DNA of 42,535 nt from Reclinomonas americana ATCC 50394 (lineage: Eukaryota; Jakobida; Jakobea; Jakobida), in contig PS015452.1 in assembly GCA_048213135.1 (NCBI GenBank), positions 2,336 to 44,870 on the forward strand, in the 5' to 3' direction. Positions 33,028-42,535 of the stretch are shown in pieces. The first letter of the stretch is position 1. Every line of letters starts with the position of its first letter. The notes under the pieces are model-generated. The model did not search any database, had not been told where the DNA came from, and saw only the letters and a list, made by a program, of their open reading frames with translations. The position numbers and the translations under genes were made by a program.

Positions 33028-36000
33028 ATGCAAGACGTCAAAGGTCCCCTCGCCTTGTCTGCCTCTCACACACTCCTTCTCTCTGCCTCTCGCTCATCTC
33101 CTCTTCGCTGCAGACCAATATTATCGGTTCGTGAGTGAGCCGCATGAGGAGGTCAGCGAGGTCTTCCTCGAGGCCGTGAGCAGCGCCTCTGCAGGAGACG
33201 CAAAGAAGGACGAAGCAGCGACGCAGACACTGACTGAGGTCTCACGCGTGGTGGCCCCGTTGCTCGGCCAGATGCTCGAGTACTACAATGGGTGTGTGCT
33301 GTGTGCTCTTGGAAGCTACTGTGTGTGTCGTCGCTCACTCGTTGCGATGACAGTCTGAGTGCGGAGCGACAGGCGCGTTTCGATCCCATCAAGTGGCTGG
33401 GAGCGACACTGATGCGTGAGAATCCCAAGTTTGTGTCGCACACGCATCGCCATGAGCAGCGGGTGGCCGAGTTCGACGATTACCTTCTCCAGCAAGTGTT
33501 GCGTGCTGGCTGTGTTGTGATGTGTAGGATGGGCGGTGTTTGCTGAGGTTTTCGTCGCCAGTGAGCTGTTTGAGACGGTGTTCCAGCGTCGTCGCGATCG
33601 CTTTGAGAGCCTGAAGCGCGATGCCACGGACTGCACGAGCACCAAGGATGTGTGTTTTGTGGCCTCGATGGCACTGCACTTTCTGCGTGAGAACACCAAG
33701 CTGCTGTTTGGCGACATGGAGGTCTTTATTGCCGACACGGATCAGACGCCGTTGCAGGCGAGCTTGGTTGGTGAGTGGAAAGGCGACGAAGAAGAGTGCT
33801 CGGTTCGTAGACTTCCCACAGCTCACGACCTCGCAGACAAGTCGTTCTTCAATGGCTCTGTGGATCTAGTGGGCGTCTCCCGCGATCAGTGGCGCTGCTG
33901 CTGGTCCAAGAACAACAAGCCGGGAGCTGTCGGTCGTGTCTTGTCCAGCTCGGGCACAGCTGTGCGCGATGGCGATATTCTTCTCCTCTCCACCATGCGA
34001 TTGTGCTATGGTGTGTGTGAGAGAACGCGCGCATGCACGAGAGTGTCTGTGCACGCATTGCTGATGCCAGTCGTCGTACAGGCTCGCGCACGATTCAGGT
34101 GACGCGACATGCGTCAACCGGGCATGAGTTGTTGGTGGCACCGGTGTTTGGATCGACGGGGCATCTGAGGATGGTGGTGGCGGCCACGGTGGAACGTTCA
34201 CTGGGAGCCGAAGTGTCCACGTTTGCCGTCGACGTTTCCGACGAGCCACTCGACAAGTTGGAGGTCACTGGGCTGGAGACTGATGCGGCACTCGCTGCCA
34301 AGGTTTTCAATTTGTTGCAGGGTGCACTGCGATGGTACGCTCGCGTGCGCGCGTGTGTTTGTGTGCCCTCTTCTTCTTCCCTGGTTTGTGCAATTCACAC
34401 ATCTCGTGACAGCGGCGAGGAGGCCTGCATGCAAGCAGCTGTACGATCGTGCCGCACCGCCGTGCAACTAAAGCAGCGACCGCGAGCCGATCTCTTCCGT
34501 CTCGGTCACCAGCTACTGTTGCAAGCCACCATGCCGAGTCCACACGAGGATCTGGTGGTGGTGAGTTGACAGATGTTGTTGTGGTTATGGGGAGCTCCGT
34601 CCTCCTCGTCACGCCTGCTGACCATTGTCGCGGCGGTCACACAGGGTGCAGAACGCGCTCGCTCCTACGCAGTGGTGTTCCCGCACGCATCCACTGTGGA
34701 TGTGCCACGCGGCAGAGCGGACTGTCTGCTGCTCGGTGCCGATGGCGTTGATCAATTCGTCGGTGCGGTTCTTGTATTTGCTTTGTGCTCGTCGAATGTG
34801 GATTGTCGTGCCGACAGCTTGTTGCCTGCAGAGTTGGACACCTTGGAGGCTGGGCCAGCTGTCGACAAGTGCCACGAGCAAGCCGAGGCGCGACACGTGG
34901 TCGACGCAGACGGTATCGATTCTATCAATGTCGACGCTTACCGCATCGCGCTGAAGGGTGGCGAGACGGTGGCGGTGTTGGTGGTGGAGACGTTGCAAAA
35001 TGGGAGCTACTTGTGCGTCGCTCTGTTGAGTCACAGCAAAAATCTGCGTGCCACTCACTCCTCGTGTGTGTGCGTGTGTTTGTGTAGGGTGGAGCCACGC
35101 TTGCCCGTTATCCACAGTGTCGTGCGCACGATTGCTGATGCAGCGCAGGGTCTGGCCGACTATGTTTCTCTGTCGCAGGTGTTGTTTGATGTCGGCAAGG
35201 TGTGGTTCTCTCTTTCCAGCAAGCGTGTGCATGCTTCGGTGCAGCTGACATGAGGCTTGGCGTGTTGTTAGACGTCGGTTGTGGTCACACGAGAGCGAGT
35301 GTTCCAGGAGAAGGAGTCGGTGCTGCGAGAGTTGCAGGTTTGGAACGGAGCACGCCATTTTTGTGTGACTCGGGAAGTACTGTTGCACGCGCACTCACGT
35401 GCGGGCACGCAGAGTTTGCACGAGGATGAGGTACTGGTGCGTGCCGGCATTCTCGACAGCATCCACATGAAAGAGAGGGTGCGTGAATGATTGTTTCATG
35501 GTTCGTAACCCGGTCCGTCCACTCATGCGGAGATCATCACTCGCCGCGCAGAAAATCATCAGTCCGGCCGTGCGCCAAAAAGCGATCGAGTCATTCGAGA
35601 TTGTGGATCAGCTGACAGCCGACTTGGATGCACTGGCGCGCCTGTGGGGCATGCCTTCTGCCGCCGACTCGGCCGACAACAAACCCAACTTTGTCGTCGG
35701 TTGCGTTCTTTTTTCTTACAGCACCTCCGTGCGCTTCGTCCACTCTGCTAAATCGTGGGACTGCTACTGTTGACAGAGCGCGAGAGTGCTGTCATTCGTG
35801 GCACACTGGATCGCTTCTTCGCGGTGTTTTCTAGAGCGTGTGCGATGCTTCAGCAGGTGCCGGAGCACGTGTGGGACTCGGTGGTGCACTTGCGCGCTGG
35901 CAATATGACGGCATTCTCAATCGTCAAAGCCAGTTGCGTCTGGAGGCTGGTCGTTGAGAAGTGCGCGCACGCAATGTGTGTGTCTGACACCACTTGCGCA

Positions 36001-36489
36001 GCATTAATGTTGGTGAATTTGTCGTCGGATGCGCTGCCGGACTGGGAGGCATGTCGCAAGGTGAGAATTGCTGCCGCCTCCATTCGACTGCTGTACCATC
36101 GCCAGCGTTGCTCATCACCGCGGGGGTTGTCGACAGATGCTGGCCAGCGGAGAGTTGCGGAGATTTGCCAATTTCGACGTGTCGAACTTGTCGACGCAGC
36201 CGCATGTCATTCGAGAAATCGGCGATCTCATTCAAGGTACACTCTCAAGCCGCCAACCTTTCCTAGAGCGCTTTCTCAGTTGCCTTTTTCTGCAGGTTAC
36301 ACGATGCACTTGGCCGCGGAAAAGGGCTCGGCGGGCGTCGGCTTGCTCTTTGTGTGGTGCAAGGTGTGCGCGTTTTCCGCGTTGTCAGTCACCGCTAACT
36401 AGTTTCACTCACTCACTGCGTGGCGTGTGTGGCTGCAGATCAATCATCTCATTGTGACGGAGATTCGCTCCGTGCTTGACAATTTGTGA
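33028..36489 (+). CDS. Probable ciliary protein with Dpy-30-like motif and dynein-stalk-like C terminus
   Basis: Seventeen exons: 33028-33043, 33114-33291, 33354-33495, 33548-33770, 33837-34010, 34082-34334, 34413-34560, 34645-34762, 34832-35012, 35088-35199, 35272-35478, 35552-35699, 35777-35932, 36002-36060, 36137-36236, 36296-36363, 36439-36489. They close in frame to 777 residues. Near residue 74-90 is FDPIKWLGATLMRENP, like the Dpy-30/RIIa docking motif (DPI.FLA..L...NP). The middle has two alpha-beta segments that could be GAF-like (LLVAPVFGSTGHLRMVV; VAVLVVETLQNGSYL). The end, DWEACRKML, FANFDVSNLSTQPHVI, GLLFVWCK, resembles the stalk region of dynein heavy chains. The order recalls EFCAB5-type axonemal proteins, but that name is a guess. 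It shares a short promoter with CEP164. The first exon is 16 nt. Confidence 0.85.
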
Positions 36490-36604
36490 GCGTTTTGTGC
36501 AGTGTGTACCATGTTAGTTCACGTGCGTGTCGGTATCATAGTAAAAAAGGAAACAAGAAAAAACAGCAAGCAAGCGTATCTACTATGTACAATGTGCTAT
36601 TAGG

Positions 36605-39600
36605 TTACCAGCGACTGCGCCGTTGTGCCGAGTCCGCAATCATGCGATTCAGATCGTCCATGGCGCTGTCAATGGCATCGTCGAGCTTCTCCGACGGCGT
36701 CATAGATGCAGCATCGTCGTCCTGTGCCGCACCACCATTGGACCCTGGTCTCCTTTCGGCAAAGCCACCTCGAGACGCCTCTGGGGCCGCGGAGAGTGCA
36801 GGCCGAGCAACCACTGACACTTGCGGAGGGGTGACTTGTCTGGCTTGCGTTCCAGCCGACGGTGGTCGATGGGAAGGCGACTGGGCAGACTTGCCAGCAG
36901 CACTCCCGCGCCCAGCACCCGTCGGATGTCGTATCGGCAGTCGGGAGGAAGGCGTTGGAGCGGCAGCACGAGGCGGGGACGAGCGCGCGGCCACAGACGG
37001 AGGTCTGCGATGGAAATGAGTCCGGAGAAGCGAGTGGAGAGGTGAGACGGAATGCGAAAAACAAAAACGCAACTGTGGAATCGGTCGACGACCACCACCA
37101 CCGTGCCGCTGAGGCGACGACGGCAGAGTGTGCTCGACAATGGCCACTGGCGACTCATGTGCACGATTTCGCGGACGCCGAGACGGTGACGATGACAGTC
37201 CATCGGGTCGCACGCTTCCACGTGATCCCATGGGCTACACACGCACAACACCACAGCACGTCAGCTCCTCTGGCGGACAACTTTTTGGCATGTGAAGAAT
37301 GCGGACGAAACATCAGTGTGAGGCGTAAAGTACAAGTTGCTGCGACCGGCGGCGCCAAAGTCACCACTGAGGCTCTGCGAGAAGGCCATGCTGGATGCGG
37401 CGGAGCGCGCTGTGGTCGCATACAAGAACAAGGGTGAGTTGTGTGAGTCATGTCGGCAATACACCCGTGTGTCGAGGAGACGTACGATCAGCAGGTACCG
37501 GGGGCCGACCGTGTGCCGCATCGTAGCTGCCGAACAGGTCTTCTTGTGCCTGCGCGACAGAGCATCAGTTTCGTGGGATGTCCACATAAGCGCCATCAAA
37601 TACACAAACCCGCTGAGAACGGAACAAGTGCTCCTGCACATCGGTCTCCGCTCGCGTAATCGCATTGAGCATCGCATCAATGTTACTCATCTTGTCCTTG
37701 GCTGCCTGCAGCTGCACCTGATGCAGCATTTGCTGTGCATCCATGCTGTTTGTCGATACTGACAAGCTGGCGGGCGCATACCGCTGGCTTGGCGCATACA
37801 GAGTTGAGGGGAGTGGCGCTGACGATGGTGGCGGTTGCATTGCAGCTGCTGCTGCTGCTGGTGCATGCGCGGGGGCTGGTGCAGGAGCTGCGGGTGATGC
37901 CAGTCGAGCTAGCGGCTGGTCAGACGCATGCACGGGTGCACGCTCGCGCGATGGTGGCGAATGCACGTGGCTGCCGGGCCCGCGGCTACCGTCGGCACCA
38001 ACATCGACCACGCTGCGGAAGGATCGAGACGAGGTCATCACTGAGCCGAGCGGAATGCCCATGGCGGCCAGCGCCTGAGCCGTGCTTGCGGGTGGCACTA
38101 CTGCTGCTGCTGCTGCTGCGGTCGCATTGGAGGCAACTGGCACTTCTGCCGCGAGTGGTGCGGCGCGCGCCGGTGCAGGAGGATAGGCCAGTGGCGCGGG
38201 GACAGCGGCAGGCAGCGGGGCTGGCGCAGGCATCTGCGAGCAAATGCGACGGGAGCGCGCAAGTCAGTGATTTGAGCGCCTAGCAACACACACACACACA
38301 CTACGTTGTTGCATCACCTGCAGCGGCTGTCGCCCAGTATCCTGTTGAGCGCGGGGGTGAGAAGCACGTTAACACCGATAGTCCGACGCAGCAATATACA
38401 CATACCCGCTCCGGCGGCGTCGTGGAACGCACAGGTATCTGTGTCACGGTCTGCAAACTGGCCGCCTGTTGCTGCTGCACAGCAAGAATCTCCCGCAACA
38501 ATCTGCCGCGCCACGTCAGCGAGAGAAGGAGCAACGCGAAAGAGGCACTCGGAGTGAACGAAACGAAGTGAGTTCGTGTGTAGGATTAATTGCGTGAACT
38601 GGTGGTGCTTGTGGCGGTGGCGGTTGCGGCTGTGCATATGATGGAGGCTGGGCCGGTGGTTGCGGAGGAGCGCGCACGGGCGAAGTGACAGCATCGCGCA
38701 GATACGGCGTTGATGATGACGGAGGTGCAACCACCAGTGGTGCTGGCGCTGGTGCTGGTGCAGCGGCAGCGGCGGCGGGGACAGCGACAGCCGGCGTCGG
38801 TACATGTGCGACAGGTGCAGGTGGTTCGTATTCTGGAAACGAGGGTGGAGTCACAGGTCGCCGAGAGATATCTGTCCAGTCGGCCACAACAAGTGCACGT
38901 GAGAAACCAGCGCGTCGCGTGTGCTCTGTTGGACAGCATACACACCAATCGACTGGAACACCACGTGCGGATCCACATGAGGCATGTACACGGTGCCGTA
39001 CGACGGCGGCGGCGCCTCGCGTTGCAATCGCGCGTGTCGCTCCGCTACCGGGTCTTGTGCCTGAACAGCCAGTGAGTTTCCACTCTGCTTGGAGCAAACA
39101 AACGCAAGCATAACCAACTGACCGGCGTCGGTTCCCTCCACATGTCAGCCAGGTACAGCACTTCGGCTTCGGTGGGAGCACGAGCCACGGATGGAGGCGC
39201 GAACTCGGCGTACGCATCGCGCGGTCGGTCGGAATAGTGGTAGTCATCGCCATCATCGTAGTCACCGCCAAACGCGTGGCCGCCGTCACCACCAGTTCGC
39301 CGATCATACATTGGTGTTGGGGAGGCGCGTCGGGCGGCCTGCGCGGCCATCGGCAGCGGTCGCGCAGCACTCGGTCGAGCCACTGGCGGTTGTACCAACG
39401 CCATCTGCAGGCACGAGCACAGTGAGTCGGGATGCGAGGAAACCGCGGGTGGAAGGGGAAAATACCTGTCGCCATGGAGCGTCGTCGTCATTGCCTGCGT
39501 CGCGTCCACGAGGACGCTGAGAGGCCGACCAGCCGTCGTCGCCACCTTGTCCACCGACGGCATCGTCGTCGTCGTACCACTGTGCAGCGAATTGCTGTAC

Positions 39601-40034
39601 CAAACGCTCGTGATCCACAGTGCCTTCGTCGCGACCCGCTTGCCTCTGTGATACCACGGGCGGTGGTGCGTACAAGGGTGGAGGCGCTGCAGCCGGCTCC
39701 CTGGCAACGGCTGCTGCTACTCGCTGTGCAGGTCTCTCCACCTCCTGTGTGTCGTCGCCGGCCTGACTGGTGCGCGAAAGCGACGGCACTGTTGGTGGCG
39801 GTGCTGCTGCCAACAACGACGGCAAGCCTCCCATGTACTGCAAGTGAGCAGGCGGCATGCCGTAGTACGCCATGTGTGCTCCTCCATAATATGCTTGAGG
39901 TGCAAATGGCATGTGTGTGGCGTATGCGCCGCCCATGAACGATGCCGGTGGCGGATACCCTGCATACTGTGGCATGGCAGTTGGCGCCAGTGGTAGCTGC
40001 TGTAGCTGCTGTTGTTGTTGCTGCTGTTGCTGCT

Positions 40035-40068
<34 letters not shown>

Positions 40069-41462
40069 CTGCACTGGTTGTGACAGTGGTGCCACGCTCA
40101 TTTGCTGCGACGGCGGCTGTGACTGCGGCTGTGACTGCGGGTGGGAGTGAAGCTGCGATGCCGGCTGCGACGGCGCAAGCAGAGGCGAGTACGCTGGATC
40201 AGGCATAAAAGGATAGGAGCCGCCACTGTGTGGAGCCGTCGGGACGACTTCCAGAGGCATCTGCGTTAGAATATTATGTTTAGCGCGTCACGCGAGGAAA
40301 GTAAAAGAAGGCACACCACATTCGCCGAATACACACCAGTCGCCAGGGTGACGGAGGACGAGGAGCGTCTTCCAACGCAGGTGGGGGTACAATCGGTGGC
40401 ACGACCACAGCCTCTGGTTGTGGTGGTGGTGGGGGTGGCGGCGGTGGCGGCGCACTGTCAACCACTCTTGCGATTGACTGCGCAGGTGGAGGTGATGGGG
40501 GTGGCGAGGTGCCACGCGACACGACAGCGGGGGCTGCCGGTGCCGCAACCGGCGGCGGAACCACCAACGCTGCAACTTGTGGTGGCGGTGGTGGCGGCGG
40601 CGGCGGTGACGGTGACGGGAGTGCGCGTGGTGGTTGTGGTGGGGGTGGAGGCAGGTCGGCATCTTCGTGCGGTGCGGACCAGCTGTCGGCGAACTGTGCC
40701 AACGGGCCATCAATGATGCGGTCCACCGACACTGGCGTGTCGGCGGAGAAGTGCGAGCGCCCGCTATCCAGACCCATCAGCGGGCTGTAATTCGAGGCTG
40801 CCGGCGGCCTGCGCTGTGGTGGCGGTGTCACCGCGTCGAGTCGGAGGCCGGCCACGGAGCCTGTCTGCGCCTGCCCGCCAGTCGTCGGTGGTGGCGCATG
40901 AAACGAGTCGGTCGTCGGGTCGTAGAGATCCTGCCCACTGGGCGACGGACACAGAAACATGCTTGTTTTCAGCGAACCCGACAGACACAATGCAGCAGCA
41001 ACTACATTCAGCGCCGTTGGCGTAACAATTGAACATCCGACGAGTCGTCATCCGTCACCGAAGTCAAAATGGCGAACTCGGCATCCGCCGACAGCGGGCT
41101 GTTGGTGCCTCGGGGTCCGTTCGAGGCTCTGCTATCCGTGTCCTCGGCCATGTACGGAGTCGGAAACGTAGGCGACTCGGCGACTCGCTTTGTTGCTGCG
41201 CAGAACAGGGGAGGGGAGTGAGGTGAAACATTCAAAAATCCCGGTCAACGAGCACCCCGAAAGCAGACGAAACAACGCGGTGGAGGACGAGACGCAGGCG
41301 GCTTTGTGCGAGGTGACCACCGCATAGGAATCTCGCCGTCCTCGTTTTCGCCGTCGGCATCTGAGTCGCTGCAGGCATCATCGTGCGACGGCATGTACGT
41401 TCCAGGTCGACCTTTGCACACACAAGCCGTGGAGTGAGCAAGAGTTTCAACGCCACGGCCAC

Positions 41463-41499
<37 letters not shown>

Positions 41500-42282
41500 C
41501 GCCACTCTCCAGCACATCCGACGCCTCCTCCTCGTCGTCCTCAAACGACTCCATCAGGTAGACCTCTGTTCGGTGTGAGACACAAACCGCAATCGGCATT
41601 CAACATTGCAACGAGCAAGAACAGAACGCACCCGCTTCAACCACTTCAGCCTCGTCGTCGTCATCGGGATCGTCTTCAAACGACCGACGCGGTGCAGCCG
41701 ATGGCGAAGCATGCTGTACACGCGCGCGCGTAAACACAAAAAGACGAAAACATTCGCATCGACGATGTCCTCGTTGCACGCACCATCGGCACCACGGGAT
41801 CCATCACTTGTCGCAGAGTGCGCGGCTGCGATCGGTGGACTGCGCAAGCCGCACAAAAAGAAAACAAGGCATGCAATTAGCATTCGTGGAAACTCCACTT
41901 CGTGCTGCCACAGCGACGCAACGGGGAAGATGGCGAGCCTCCATGCACTGCAACAGATCGTCGACCACTCGGCGCGACAACATCACCGGTGCACCTTCGC
42001 CCACAGCACCATGCACTTTTCCGTCCACCGCATCGCTGGCACCACTCGGACCTGCGGCAGCTGTTCGCGTGGTGCAAAAGAGAATGGTGAGTCGCGTGTG
42101 TGCTGCCAATCGGCTCTCCTTCCACCACGTACCAGGATCGGTCACGGCCGTTGCAGAAACAACAGCAACAGGCTGCTGCTGCTGCTGCTGCGTGGCGGTA
42201 TGATGAGGTAGGACGCGGTCGGGTGGCGGCATCAGAGGCGTGACACCCGTTGTATTCGTGGCACGAGCGCGCGCAGTGGCAT
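36605..42282 (-). CDS. Large Pro/Gln/Ala-rich scaffold-like protein, N terminus beyond the visible exons
   Basis: Nineteen visible exons close in frame to 1462 residues and the TAA at 36605: 42282-42133, 42060-41923, 41825-41752, 41713-41632, 41565-41500, 41411-41277, 41195-41035, 40930-40337, 40260-39466, 39404-39123, 39084-38946, 38871-38565, 38502-38406, 38341-38318, 38233-37610, 37549-37486, 37409-37312, 37234-37074, 37004-36605. The first visible exon begins inside a codon, so earlier exons exist. Regions in order: Gln run; helix LSRRVVDDLLQCMEARHL; acidic segments (RRSFEDDPDDDDEAEVVEA; MESFEDDEEEASDVL); poly-Pro; a Gln run of over 20; MADMW-type helix LYLADMWREP; coiled coils LLREILAVQQQQAA and QMLHQVQLQAAKDKMSNIDA; final helix SEKLDDAIDSAMDDLNRMIA. 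No enzyme domain is visible. Function unknown; a centrosomal or ciliary scaffold is only suggested by its neighbours. Confidence 0.8.
39995..40072. repeat. CAG/CAA tract encoding a long Gln run
   Basis: Mostly uninterrupted CTG/TTG triplets on the plus strand give over 20 consecutive Gln on the minus strand in the Pro/Gln-rich protein. A shorter tract of the same kind in CEP164 exon 24 (about 27527-27563) gives nine Gln, and another lies at about 42165-42192. Confidence 0.9.
41465..41496. repeat. (CA)n microsatellite in an intron
   Basis: About 16 CA copies in the intron between exons 41565-41500 and 41411-41277 of the Pro/Gln-rich gene, starting right after the donor GTATGTG. Confidence 0.95.
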
Positions 42283-42319
42283 CTGAACAAAGGCGTCTGA
42301 GCGAGAGGAGCAGGGGCAC

Positions 42320-42321
<2 letters not shown>

Positions 42322-42413
<92 letters not shown>
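42322..42413. repeat. Long (CA)n microsatellite
   Basis: About 46 uninterrupted CA copies, just upstream (in gene sense) of the first visible exon of the Pro/Gln-rich gene, presumably within its intron or 5' region. Confidence 0.95.
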
Positions 42414-42416
<3 letters not shown>

Positions 42417-42535
42417 CGACGAACTACTACTACCTTACCGTTACCTTTACGTTTCGTACGTACGTACGTACGTACCGTACGAAACACGACGACGACGTAC
42501 GACGTACGAACGAGACACCTACGTAAGTACGGGTA
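42414..42535. repeat. Low-complexity TACG/CGA-rich end with an inverted repeat
   Basis: The arms GTTTCGTACG (42451-42460) and CGTACGAAAC (42476-42485) are perfect reverse complements around a (TACG)n loop. ACGACG and TACGT words fill the rest. No coding exon is visible. It may be true simple sequence or a degraded contig end. Confidence 0.7.

Noticed and set aside
34763-34831. Reading the 69 bp in the Dpy-30/dynein-stalk-like gene as coding (VLVFALCSSN) rather than intron
   Set aside because: Length divisible by three keeps both options open, but it has a GTGCGG donor and gcctgcag acceptor, intron-typical size, and Val/Leu/Cys-rich content unlike the flanks. I prefer an intron, with moderate certainty.
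42232-42487. Frames encoding CVCVCVC runs near the right end, and similar frames at 18.0-18.2 kb
   Set aside because: They are translations of CA/GT dinucleotide repeats.

Overview
The window is nuclear DNA of a ciliated, intron-rich protist; the species cannot be named from sequence. Evidence for a eukaryote: almost every gene is split by GT-AG introns of about 50-130 bp (most 60-80), two genes have AATAAA just past the stop, and the products include a WW-domain CEP164 homologue (ciliary distal appendages), a GT61 glycosyltransferase, a carnosine N-methyltransferase homologue and a mitochondrial membrane protein. CA/GT, GA, CAG and homopolymer repeats are common. Six N runs interrupt the left 12.4 kb. 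Exon borders were placed by eye from GT-AG sites; in the seven multi-exon genes reported as resolved, the exon lengths and phases close without a frame conflict.

Layout: (1) 1-1022, plus strand, Ser/acid-rich and basic nuclear-type protein. (2) 1.0-4.1 kb, gene-poor, with copies of a TGGACCCCTTTT-type motif around an N gap and a candidate exon. (3) 4098-5210, minus, last four exons of a Cys-motif, Pro/Ala-rich protein. (4) 6014-17427, minus, array of 29 near-identical 95-residue cadherin-like domains, one per 285-nt exon, all separated by phase-1 introns. (5) 17.4-18.6 kb, microsatellites, a short signal-anchor-like ORF and a small two-exon plus gene. (6) 18859-20745, minus, mitochondrial membrane protein. 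(7) 20977-23029, minus, CARNMT1. (8) 23099-25860, plus, EOGT-like GT61 enzyme, divergent from CARNMT1 with 69 bp between start codons. (9) 25937-32872, minus, CEP164, convergent with GT61 (76 bp between stops). (10) 33028-36489, plus, a 777-residue probable ciliary protein with a Dpy-30-like motif and a dynein-stalk-like C terminus, head to head with CEP164 (155 bp). (11) 36605-42282 and beyond, minus, a Pro/Gln/Ala-rich scaffold-like protein missing its N terminus.

The most notable points are the cadherin-like array (strict exon size, paralogous introns retained after block duplication), an inverted 358-bp contig inside it whose flipping restores two 285-nt exons exactly, an unusual pair of 5' splice-site classes (GTGCGT and GTTGCGT), and the head-to-head pair of probable ciliary genes.
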